A model generated the notes under the pieces. That model did not search any database, had not been told where the DNA came from, and saw only the letters and a list, made by a program, of their open reading frames with translations. The position numbers were made by a program, and so were the translations under genes. From assembly GCA_964353875.1 (NCBI GenBank), contig CAYGXU010000155.1, positions 1 through 5,952 of the forward strand: a stretch of DNA of 5,952 nt, read 5' to 3'. Position 1 is the stretch's first letter; each line of letters begins with the position of its first letter. Positions 1-5,196 of this stretch are shown piece by piece. The stretch comes from MGNI01 sp964353875. GTDB taxonomy: Bacteria; Chloroflexota; Anaerolineae; Anaerolineales; E44-bin32.

Positions 1-162
1 TGGTATGAACAGACCAGGGGATATCATCCCTTTCTCAGGGTGTTCCCAGCGCAGCAGCGCCTCGGCGGCGAGGATGTTTTCGTCCTCAAGGCTGACGATA
101 GGTTGGTAGTAGACATTGAACTGGCCTTTCTCCAGAGCCGCGCGAATATCCATTTCCATCAT
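1..162 (-). other. EAL domain N-terminal segment (c-di-GMP phosphodiesterase family), truncated by window edge
   Basis: The last ~54 codons in view match the opening of EAL domains: an amphipathic helix (MDIRAALEKGQF), the first strand with YYQPIV, then a short loop and the signature EALLRWEHP, and GMISPGLFIP at the edge. The signature Glu is present, so nothing seen here predicts inactivity, but the later metal and catalytic residues lie outside the window. A separate start at the Met-Met pair (157-162) is possible, but no Shine-Dalgarno-like sequence precedes it. Confidence 0.85.
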
Positions 163-1473
163 CGATAAATCGATTTCGCCAGGCAGGCGAAGCGGCAGAA
201 GGAAGGATGCGGACTGGTGGGAATCCAACCGATCTTGCAGGATAAGCCAATTGGCTGATTGGGTGATAGCATCGACTGATCGGAACTCAGCAAGGACCGC
301 TGGCTGTGTAATCGTGAATAGGGTGGGATTGTAGATCGAGCCGCGTATGATAAATGTACTGCCTGTATTTTCAAGACCGGTGACTTCGAGGTCCAGTTGA
401 CGTGTCTGCATGTTGGAGGGCATTGAAGTTAGAGGATCAATGAGGAACTCTGCGGTTATATCTTCTCGATTTCGACCCATTGTTGCCAGTCTGGCAGTCC
501 ATCCGGGGAATTCGATGATTCCAAAGGCGCGCGTTTCCCCTGGTCCGAGAGGGGAAGGAGGGCGGAGTGTCGCTAAAGAAAGGATTTCATCACCAAGCTT
601 AAGCAGGATAAGGCCAGATAGCCAATAGGGCAGAGAAGCCTGATTTTTAATCGCCCCTATCACGAGGATGTTCCGCTGAGAGTCGAATGTCACACGCGGG
701 GGTTGCACCATAATGAGTGGAACAGGAGAAGGTTTCGAGGTAATAGTCGCATCGATGTAAGAGGAGAGATGAGATAAATTGGGAGATTGTTCGAAAGTTG
801 CCAAGAAGGGAATGGTTTCTTCGGGAAGGATTATGGAGAGGCGGTCATTCAAAACGATGAGTTCTTGGGGAGCGCCGCTCAGATCAGTAGCCATCAGGAC
901 CAACTGATGGATTTTGGCGGGCGTAATTCCTGGATTGGATAACCGACCCAGGACGGTGTACTGCCCTCCATTCTTGGATGGGGGACCTATAATAGAGATC
1001 GTTAAGGGGGCGCGCTCGAAGTTGCCGCGGGGTAGAACCATGATGTGCGCTTCTGCTGTATTGACCTGCTCACTATCGGGAAAAGCTACCTGGAAAGGGG
1101 CGTCTTCTCCAGGAGATACATGTCTCATGAGCAGAGGGATGAGTTGCTCTGCGACAACCTCACCAGCATTGTTCCGAAGTGAAACGCGAACAGAAACATC
1201 GACGACGCTCAAAGGGCTATTATTCTTTAGTAGTCCAATGACTGCATATTGCCCTGAGGAAGGCTGATGGATTAGGGTAAGATTGTCGATCATGGCAGGC
1301 GGCATTGGGGTTGCCGTGATTGTGGGTGGCGGTGAGTGAGTGGATGAAGGTAGGATCATTGGCGTGCTGCTCTGTGCCAAGCCTGAGGGGACCGAAGGGG
1401 GTTTCCCGCATCCCGCAACGATTGGTGCAATGAATAAGACAATCAACAAGGATATGCACAGCCGTGTCTTCAC
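1..1473 (-). CDS. Lipoprotein with FxLYD-like repeats fused in frame to the start of an EAL domain (partial, 3' end outside window)
   Basis: Reading the minus strand from GTG at 1473 gives 491 codons with no stop, running off the left edge. Residues 1-22 form a lipoprotein signal (Lys2/Arg4, hydrophobic core, lipobox VAGC with Cys22). Residues 26-60 are a Pro/Ser/Thr-rich linker. About four beta-rich repeats of 85-100 residues follow (roughly 61-145, 146-255, 256-355, 356-440), each with an FxLYD-like strand such as YTVLGRLSNPG, LVIGAIKNQ or FIIRGSIYNP. From about residue 439 the protein becomes an EAL domain start: MDIRAALEKGQF, YYQPIV (455-460) and EALLRWEHP (471-479) with the metal-binding Glu471. 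I see no membrane segment between repeats and EAL. GTG1473 is chosen because it alone keeps the charged n-region; TGAGG lies only 2 bases upstream, an unusually tight ribosome site. EAL domains hydrolyse cytoplasmic c-di-GMP, so an exported copy is odd. The ORF and both domain types are clear; whether the join is natural is not. Confidence 0.85.
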   Translation of the reverse strand, partial: MKTRLCISLLIVLFIAPIVAGCGKPPSVPSGLAQSSTPMILPSSTHSPPPTITATPMPPAMIDNLTLIHQPSSGQYAVIGLLKNNSPLSVVDVSVRVSLRNNAGEVVAEQLIPLLMRHVSPGEDAPFQVAFPDSEQVNTAEAHIMVLPRGNFERAPLTISIIGPPSKNGGQYTVLGRLSNPGITPAKIHQLVLMATDLSGAPQELIVLNDRLSIILPEETIPFLATFEQSPNLSHLSSYIDATITSKPSPVPLIMVQPPRVTFDSQRNILVIGAIKNQASLPYWLSGLILLKLGDEILSLATLRPPSPLGPGETRAFGIIEFPGWTARLATMGRNREDITAEFLIDPLTSMPSNMQTRQLDLEVTGLENTGSTFIIRGSIYNPTLFTITQPAVLAEFRSVDAITQSANWLILQDRLDSHQSASFLLPLRLPGEIDLSMMEMDIRAALEKGQFNVYYQPIVSLEDENILAAEALLRWEHPEKGMISPGLFIP

Positions 1474-1525
1474 AGCCTCAATGATACCCTATTCATGAGG
1501 AGTGAGAAGAATGGGTGACCATAAT

Positions 1526-1560
1526 ATTGTATTGCAGGTGAACATTTGCACGATGCGCGC
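1526..1560 (-). promoter_or_regulatory. Weak candidate promoter for the lipoprotein gene
   Basis: On the minus strand TACAAT (1526-1531) lies about 53 bases upstream of the GTG start in an AT-rich stretch and could serve as a -10. No convincing -35 sits at 16-18 bases; GTGCAA is the nearest and is about 14 bases away. This rests on the -10 match and position only. Confidence 0.25.
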
Positions 1561-1577
1561 AAATTTTGGTTGCGGTA

Positions 1578-1597
1578 GAAAGCCGCGCTGCGGTTTC
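1578..1597. repeat. Short GC-rich hairpin in intergenic region
   Basis: GAAA(G)CCGC-GCT-GCGGTTTC folds into an 8-bp stem with one bulged G and a 3-base loop. In either direction it is followed by only a few T residues, so it is at best a weak terminator. It lies between the lipoprotein promoter region and the repeat cluster that begins at 1618. Confidence 0.4.
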
Positions 1598-1617
1598 TTA
1601 GGCTCAATCTCGCTTAT

Positions 1618-1692
1618 TATGTCATCCTGAGGAGTCCTTCGACTTCGCTCAGGATAAACTCCGCGACGAAGGATCCCTACAAACTCGCTTTC
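1618..1692 (+). repeat. Dispersed-type intergenic repeat, copy A
   Basis: A 75-base unit that begins TATGTCATCCTGAGGAG, carries CTTCGCTCAGGATAAAC in the middle and GGATCC near base 55, and ends CTCGCTTTC. It aligns without gaps to copy B (1754-1828) with 12 mismatches, about 84% identity by my count. CTGAG...CTCAG inside the unit can form a small hairpin. From memory, TCATCCTGAG / TCATTCTGAG units of this kind are scattered between genes in many bacterial genomes, including Chloroflexota. Confidence 0.8.
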
Positions 1693-1707
1693 TATGGGAT
1701 CATCATA

Positions 1708-1746
1708 GGGATTCTTCGCTTCACTCCGTTCCGCTCAGAATGACAT
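1708..1746 (-). repeat. Related repeat in inverted orientation, copy C
   Basis: Read on the minus strand this begins ATGTCATTCTGAGCGGAACG and ends GAAGAATCCC. Its first 13 bases match copy A (1619-1631) at 12 of 13 positions. It faces copy A, giving a head-to-head inverted pair, and also pairs with the start of copy B: CTCAGAATGACAT (1734-1746) and ATGTCGTACTGAG (1755-1767) flank an 8-base loop. Confidence 0.7.
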
Positions 1747-1753
1747 CTCTCCT

Positions 1754-1828
1754 TATGTCGTACTGAGGAGTTCTTCGGCTTCGCTCAGGATAAACGCCGC
1801 AACGATGGATCCTTGAGAACTTGCTTTC
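1754..1828 (+). repeat. Dispersed-type intergenic repeat, copy B
   Basis: Second direct copy of the 75-base unit, starting TATGTCGTACTGAGGAG and ending CTTGCTTTC, in the same orientation as copy A and 136 bases further on. The best-conserved stretch between the copies is TTCGCTCAGGATAAAC. The cluster lies 3' of the MoeB-like gene and 5' of the lipoprotein gene, both on the minus strand, so a transcript crossing it would be heavily folded. Confidence 0.8.
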
Positions 1829-1838
1829 AATTTTATTA

Positions 1839-1873
1839 CCGGCGAGCATACTCACTTATGATTGCTGCGCCGG
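1839..1873 (-). terminator. Hairpin 40 bases downstream of the MoeB-like gene, possible terminator
   Basis: CCGGCGAGCA (1839-1848) pairs with TGCTGCGCCGG (1863-1873), a 10-bp stem with one bulged G (1867) and a 14-base loop. It lies 40 bases past the stop codon at 1913. On the minus strand the stem is followed by TAATAAAATTG rather than a T run; on the plus strand it is followed by ATTTTCT. Termination is inferred from position and fold only. Confidence 0.4.
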
Positions 1874-1912
1874 ATTTTCTAAGTAACCCTATACGGAGAC
1901 AGCGTAAAATGC

Positions 1913-2725
1913 TTAATAGGCGCTCAACTGGGTGATTTCAGGTGTGTCCGCGCAAATCTTGCAGGACGGATTTTTCTTCAGGGTGAATTCTTCAAAGCGC
2001 ATTGTGTATGCATCGTAAAAGAGCAGCCTGCCAATCAAGGGCTCTCCAATCCTGAGCAGTAATTTCAATCCTTCGCTAGCCTGAATAGTCCCGATCGTTC
2101 CCGGTAGGGCGTTGAAGATACCTGCTCGAGAAGGTTGAAGGGGGGAATCAGGAGGTGGCGGCTCAGGAAAAAGGCAACGGTAACAGGGCCCTTTCTCAGC
2201 CCAGAAAACGCTCACCTGTCCTTCAAATTTTGATACAGAACCATAGATATATGGCTTATGGGTAAGCACACAGACATCGTTCATGAGATAACGGGTTGGG
2301 AAGTTATCACATCCGTCGATAATAAGATCATATCCCGTGGAGATTCTAAGCGCATTTTCTGAGGTGAAAACATCATCGTATATTTCAATGTCGATGGAGG
2401 GATTCATCTCGGATAGGCGATCTCTAGCGGAAAGGACTTTTTTCCGCTTCAACCCTGATGTCGTGTGGAGTACCTGACGTTGAAGGTTTGAGAGGTCAAC
2501 CAAGTCGTTATCCACCAATCCGAGCTTCCCCACTCCTGCCGCAGCCAGGTAAATGGCAATCGGGGATCCCAGTCCACCCGATCCAACGATCAAGGCCGAG
2601 GAAGCTTTCAGCCTTTGCTGACCTTCAAGCCCAATCTCGTCGAGTAAGATATGCCTCGAATAGCGGGTCATTTCGTCAGGCGTCAATACCGAACCTTGTG
2701 ATGGGATTTTTTCAGTTTTCGACAT
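1913..2725 (-). CDS. moeB: MoeB/ThiF-family E1-like adenylyltransferase
   Basis: This 270-residue protein (E. coli MoeB has 249) would activate the C-terminal Gly-Gly of a MoaD- or ThiS-type sulfur carrier by adenylation in the cytosol, for molybdopterin or thiazole synthesis. Visible features: RYSRHILL (21-28) with the arginine finger Arg24, nucleotide loop GSGGLGS (48-54), VDNDLVDLSNLQRQ (71-84), the ATP-site aspartate in GCDN (Asp140), the crossover-loop region PGTIGTIQASEGLK (208-221), and zinc pairs CYRC (181, 184) and CKIC (255, 258). The cysteine found near the AG(V/I) motif in E. coli ThiF (Cys184) and MoeB (Cys187) is absent; PSRAG (198-202) is there instead. This favours MoeB-like over ThiF-like chemistry. 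Start ATG2725 has AGGG 7 bases upstream. No carrier-protein gene is adjacent, so family is certain but pathway (MoeB, ThiF, or another sulfur-carrier system) is not. Confidence 0.92.
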   Translation of the reverse strand: MSKTEKIPSQGSVLTPDEMTRYSRHILLDEIGLEGQQRLKASSALIVGSGGLGSPIAIYLAAAGVGKLGLVDNDLVDLSNLQRQVLHTTSGLKRKKVLSARDRLSEMNPSIDIEIYDDVFTSENALRISTGYDLIIDGCDNFPTRYLMNDVCVLTHKPYIYGSVSKFEGQVSVFWAEKGPCYRCLFPEPPPPDSPLQPSRAGIFNALPGTIGTIQASEGLKLLLRIGEPLIGRLLFYDAYTMRFEEFTLKKNPSCKICADTPEITQLSAY

Positions 2726-2732
2726 TTATTAT

Positions 2733-2736
2733 CCCT
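2733..2736 (-). promoter_or_regulatory. Ribosome binding site of the MoeB-like gene
   Basis: AGGG on the minus strand is separated by 7 bases (ATAATAA) from ATG2725. This supports that start over any extension upstream. Confidence 0.6.
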
Positions 2737-2843
2737 ATTGCCTTCATAACCTTCGATATCATCGTAAACGCGTCAACCGGGAATCTGGTTGGTGACCGCC
2801 AATCGTGTTCATGGGGTGAATGCTGGATAAACACACTACTTGG

Positions 2844-2849
2844 ATTATA
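2844..2849 (-). promoter_or_regulatory. Candidate -10 box for the MoeB-like gene
   Basis: A perfect TATAAT on the minus strand, about 118 bases upstream of ATG2725. No good TTGACA-like -35 is present at standard spacing, so use as a promoter is uncertain. The implied leader of about 110 bases holds no riboswitch motif I recognise (no TPP- or Moco-type conserved core seen). Confidence 0.35.
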
Positions 2850-2960
2850 AAGCTGGATGCGATTAAGAACAGTGACAGATGGAAATCCTGTCGCCATAGG
2901 AAGCTTGGCGCGGGGAGGGAGGAGGATCACAGCCTGAAGATCATGGCGTGGATCGCTTTC

Positions 2961-3021
2961 TTCCTGGAAATAGAAAGCAAAAGATGGTGATGGTCAGATA
3001 ATCCCTTTCGATTTCCAGGAA
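2961..3021. repeat. 17-bp inverted repeat carrying two TTCCNGGAA sites
   Basis: TTCCTGGAAATAGAAAG (2961-2977) and CTTTCGATTTCCAGGAA (3005-3021) are reverse complements at 16 of 17 positions, with 27 bases between. Each arm contains TTCCNGGAA, itself a small palindrome, and the two centres (2965, 3017) are 52 bp apart. The left arm can also form a smaller hairpin with its flank (GCTTTC 2955-2960, GAAAGC 2973-2978). It lies in the divergent region between the MoeB-like gene and the cell-wall operon and could be an operator pair or an RNA hairpin. Confidence 0.65.
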
Positions 3022-3142
3022 TCGTAATGGCATCGAATGGGTTTCTATGGGGAGATGATTCGATTGTGTTAATTGGCAAAAAGAAAGCCATATTCCCAAT
3101 GATATTCTCGTAGTATGTAGAAGTCATGACAGAAAACCGAAC

Positions 3143-3175
3143 CCCTTATTATCGATCATCAGGATACAATAAGGG
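3143..3175. repeat. Perfect 8-bp inverted repeat
   Basis: CCCTTATT (3143-3150) and AATAAGGG (3168-3175) are exact reverse complements around a 17-base loop. No T run follows, so it is not a typical terminator. It sits about 100 bases upstream of the -10 box of the amidase operon and may be a regulator site. Confidence 0.45.
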
Positions 3176-3250
3176 TAAATAGTGAAATTAAAAAGACGAG
3201 GATTATATTTGCGCAAACTGCCATAGATAGTGTATTAATTGCTTCCTTCT

Positions 3251-3279
3251 GGATTGAATGATTTAACCCTTGCTATAAT
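3251..3279 (+). promoter_or_regulatory. Promoter of the amidase / L,D-transpeptidase operon
   Basis: TGCTATAAT at 3271-3279 is an extended -10 with a consensus TATAAT (3274-3279). The -35 is poor: GGATTG (3251-3256) at 17 bases, or TTGAAT (3254-3259) at a short 14. An extended -10 can compensate for a weak -35. Transcription would begin near 3286, leaving a leader of about 20 bases before ATG3306. Confidence 0.6.
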
Positions 3280-3305
3280 GATCTATAAGGTAGAGAGAAA
3301 GACGG

Positions 3306-4130
3306 ATGTTACCGGAAAAAGATAATTCAGATAGCCGTTTGGTAAGTCGCTCCAGCTTCTCTGAAGCATTGCGCTATATGGGGATCACGCTGGGTGTCTC
3401 GGCGTTATTGGCGACTCTCTTCACTGCCTGGACGCCTGCAAGCCTGAATCCAGCAGAAGCAGTTGGAAATTTGTTGGCAAGAACACTTGGCTCCGCGGAA
3501 ACGCCCCCAGCCGAAACGGTCGGTGCGGGAGGGAGTGAAGGCGAACAAGGGTTCAAAGTGGGTATTGTCGCAGGACATTCCGGTCTTCGCCCCGATACGG
3601 GAATGCCTGATCCGGGCGCAACGTGTGATGATGGCCTGACTGAATTAGAAGTCAATGCCAGGGTTGCTGACCTTGTAGTTCAGGGTCTCAACAACGCCGG
3701 CATCGAAGTCGATCTTCTGGAGGAGTTTGATAATCGCCTCGCCGGATATCAGGCCAGCGCGCTTATCTCGATTCATGCAGACTCCTGCTTCTACTTTAAT
3801 GAGGAGGCTACCGGTTATAAGGTCGCTCAATCTGCCCAATCACCAGAGGTGGAAAAAGCACAGCGTCTTGTTGATTGCATTGCTGATCGCTATGGCAAGG
3901 CCACCCACCTCCGCTATCACCCTGCCAGTGTGACACGCGATATGACCGAGTATCACTCTTTCTTTGAGATCGATCCGGACACACCAGCAGCCATCATCGA
4001 GACAGGTTTTCTTTACCTGGATCGTGATTTCCTCACGAGTAATCCAGACCTCGCTGCGCGAGGCATTGTTGATGGTGTTCTCTGTTTCTTAAACAATGAA
4101 CCAGTCTATCCTTTGGAGAGTCAACCTTAG
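3306..4130 (+). CDS. Membrane-anchored N-acetylmuramoyl-L-alanine amidase (Amidase_3 family)
   Basis: This 274-residue zinc hydrolase would cut the bond between N-acetylmuramic acid and L-alanine in peptidoglycan. A polar N-terminus (1-20) is followed by a membrane segment at about 24-43, a Gly/Ala/Pro/Glu-rich stretch to about 82, then the catalytic domain. Landmarks: first zinc histidine in VGIVAGHSG (His91), zinc glutamate in TELEVN (Glu113), second histidine in SIHADS (His157) and catalytic glutamate in IIETGFLYLDRDF (Glu232). The usual DPGHGG opening is VAGHSG here, still with the His. Four cysteines (107, 161, 191, 260) fall in the exported part and might form disulfides. No cleavage site is obvious, so it is probably anchored. 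ATG3306 is preceded by a weak GAGAG 8 bases upstream and a strong -10. It is first in a two-gene unit; its TAG stop shares its G with the next gene's GTG start. Confidence 0.9.
   Translation: MLPEKDNSDSRLVSRSSFSEALRYMGITLGVSALLATLFTAWTPASLNPAEAVGNLLARTLGSAETPPAETVGAGGSEGEQGFKVGIVAGHSGLRPDTGMPDPGATCDDGLTELEVNARVADLVVQGLNNAGIEVDLLEEFDNRLAGYQASALISIHADSCFYFNEEATGYKVAQSAQSPEVEKAQRLVDCIADRYGKATHLRYHPASVTRDMTEYHSFFEIDPDTPAAIIETGFLYLDRDFLTSNPDLAARGIVDGVLCFLNNEPVYPLESQP
4115..4120 (+). promoter_or_regulatory. Ribosome binding site of the L,D-transpeptidase, inside the amidase gene
   Basis: GGAGAG lies 9 bases before GTG4130, within the last codons of the amidase. Together with the TAGTG stop/start overlap it fixes the GTG start and suggests translational coupling. 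Confidence 0.65.
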
Positions 4131-5131
4131 TGGCGGAACAGGGATTGCAGGAGGCGAAAGCATTCCTGAAGACAGCGCGAAGCGCCCTTCAACAAGGGGA
4201 TTCGGAGGAAGCCAATCGCCTCGCCCGCCTTGCGATCCAGCAGGCGCCGAATTGGGAATTGCCCTGGTTGTTCCTGGCCGCAACCTCCGAACCTGCGCAG
4301 GGTTTGAACTTCGTGGCTCGAGCTTTGGAGATTAATCCTGCCAGCAAGCCTGCTCGAAAAGCCATTCGCTGGATCATCCGAAAGCTGCCTGCGAAGAACA
4401 GGCGACAAGCCATTGATCGTCTTTGCATTCCTGAAAACCTGAAGGTCCGAATCACGCCCTTAGAAGATTTGACAAGAAGACGCCTCTTTTCGTTTCGCTT
4501 ATTTGCCTCCTTCCTTCTTTGCTTGTCAGGATTGGGGATTTGGATAGGGTATAAACCTGCCGATGCTCAACAAAGTATCGTTGCCTCCGCACCGGTTCCG
4601 AAAGCGAGTTTAACCCCGACCCCTACAAACACGCCCACAAATACTCCCACGCCGACTATTACGCCAACATCAACGCCAACTCCGACGCCAACGAATACTC
4701 CAACCCCTGCCATCTCGCCGACACCAAGACCCAAGGTTTCATTTGAATACACGCTCAATCCAGAGGAACTGGCTGATGAAGGTCGCTGGATCGATGTTGA
4801 CCTTGGAGAGCAACTGGTCACTGCTTATGATGGTGCATCCCCAGTGGTTTCTTTTCCGGTCTCAACTGGTACTGCTTCTCACCCAACCGTTACGGGTCAA
4901 TTCAGGATTTGGACAAAATTGCGTTATGATGATATGACAGGCCCGGGCTATTACCTCCCTGATGTTCCATATACAATGTATTTTTATAAGAGTTACGCCT
5001 TGCATGGAACATATTGGCACCATAATTTTGGCCATCCAATGAGCCATGGCTGCATTAACCTGCGAACGGAAAATGCCCAGTGGTTATATGAATTTGCATC
5101 GGTAGGCACGCTGGTCAATGTCCATCCATAA
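4130..5131 (+). CDS. L,D-transpeptidase (YkuD domain) with cytosolic TPR-like segment, membrane anchor and Thr-Pro linker
   Basis: This 333-residue protein has four parts. Residues 8-85 are TPR-like helices (ARSALQQGDSEEANRLARLA; ALEINPASKPARKAIR), predicted cytosolic. A basic patch (TRRR, 115-118) leads into a membrane helix at about 119-140. Residues 161-201 are a TPT/NTPT low-complexity spacer. Residues 203-333 form the YkuD domain: opening YTLNPEELADEGRWIDVDL, then His292 (ALHG) and the active-site motif SHGCINLR with Ser306, His307 and nucleophile Cys309, 14 residues between His292 and His307. YkuD enzymes make 3-3 peptidoglycan crosslinks or attach proteins to the wall. The spacer would carry the catalytic domain away from the membrane into the wall. 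It starts with GTG overlapping the amidase stop, and GGAGAG lies upstream, so the two are probably translated together: one enzyme strips stem peptides and the other crosslinks them. Domain assignment is firm; the exact crosslinking role is inferred. Confidence 0.93.
   Translation: MAEQGLQEAKAFLKTARSALQQGDSEEANRLARLAIQQAPNWELPWLFLAATSEPAQGLNFVARALEINPASKPARKAIRWIIRKLPAKNRRQAIDRLCIPENLKVRITPLEDLTRRRLFSFRLFASFLLCLSGLGIWIGYKPADAQQSIVASAPVPKASLTPTPTNTPTNTPTPTITPTSTPTPTPTNTPTPAISPTPRPKVSFEYTLNPEELADEGRWIDVDLGEQLVTAYDGASPVVSFPVSTGTASHPTVTGQFRIWTKLRYDDMTGPGYYLPDVPYTMYFYKSYALHGTYWHHNFGHPMSHGCINLRTENAQWLYEFASVGTLVNVHP
4610..4732 (+). repeat. Low-complexity Thr-Pro coding repeat
   Basis: Degenerate repeats of ACN CCN (with AAYAC) encode TPTPTNTPTNTPTP-type sequence, about 41 residues between the membrane helix and the YkuD domain. 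The codons vary (ACG, ACA, ACC, ACT; CCC, CCG, CCA, CCT), which suggests selection on the peptide rather than recent slippage. On the opposite strand it produces a spurious Val/Gly-rich frame. Confidence 0.85.
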
Positions 5132-5185
5132 GATGAATGTCCCTTAGTTATGCCGCCTAATTCAGCCAAAGGTTTCACGAAACAT

Positions 5186-5190
5186 AGGAG
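5186..5190 (+). promoter_or_regulatory. Ribosome binding site of the mod remnant
   Basis: AGGAG is 6 bases (TAGTTG) from ATG5197, a near-ideal site. An imperfect palindrome, GTTTCACGAAAC (5172-5183), lies just upstream. The translation start is therefore still intact even though the gene is not. Confidence 0.7.
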
Positions 5191-5196
5191 TAGTTG

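Larger units (their letters stand above)
2726..3305. other. Divergent intergenic region without a defensible gene
   Basis: This 580-base stretch separates the minus-strand MoeB-like gene from the plus-strand amidase operon. Two short minus-strand frames exist (2712-2930 and 2927-3127), but neither has a ribosome site or a recognisable domain, and one overlaps the inverted repeat. It holds the inverted repeats at 2961-3021 and 3143-3175, a minus-strand TATAAT and the plus-strand operon promoter. It may be purely regulatory or the remains of a decayed gene. Confidence 0.6.

Noticed and set aside
914..1267. 117-codon plus-strand frame
   Set aside because: It is antisense to the lipoprotein frame, which has clear signal and repeat structure; this frame shows no domain features.
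1220..1459. 79-codon minus-strand frame over the lipoprotein N-terminus
   Set aside because: It is out of frame with the lipobox and beta-repeat frame, which stays open for 491 codons.
1618..1828. CRISPR array
   Set aside because: There are only three units, one inverted, 75 bases long and divergent, without uniform spacers.
2712..2930. 72-codon minus-strand frame overlapping the start of the MoeB-like gene
   Set aside because: It needs a GTG start, has no ribosome site, no recognisable domain and no C-terminal Gly-Gly that would make it a MoaD/ThiS partner.
2737..2930. TPP or molybdenum-cofactor riboswitch ahead of the MoeB-like gene
   Set aside because: I looked for the conserved cores and saw none; the leader shows no matching paired structure.
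2927..3127. 66-codon minus-strand frame upstream of it
   Set aside because: There is no Shine-Dalgarno sequence before ATG3127, the composition is unconvincing (a His-Leu run), and it spans the inverted repeat at 2961-3021, which explains part of its sequence.
4567..4821. Minus-strand Val/Gly repeat protein
   Set aside because: The VGVGVFVGVGV sequence is just the complement of the Thr-Pro linker codons of the L,D-transpeptidase.
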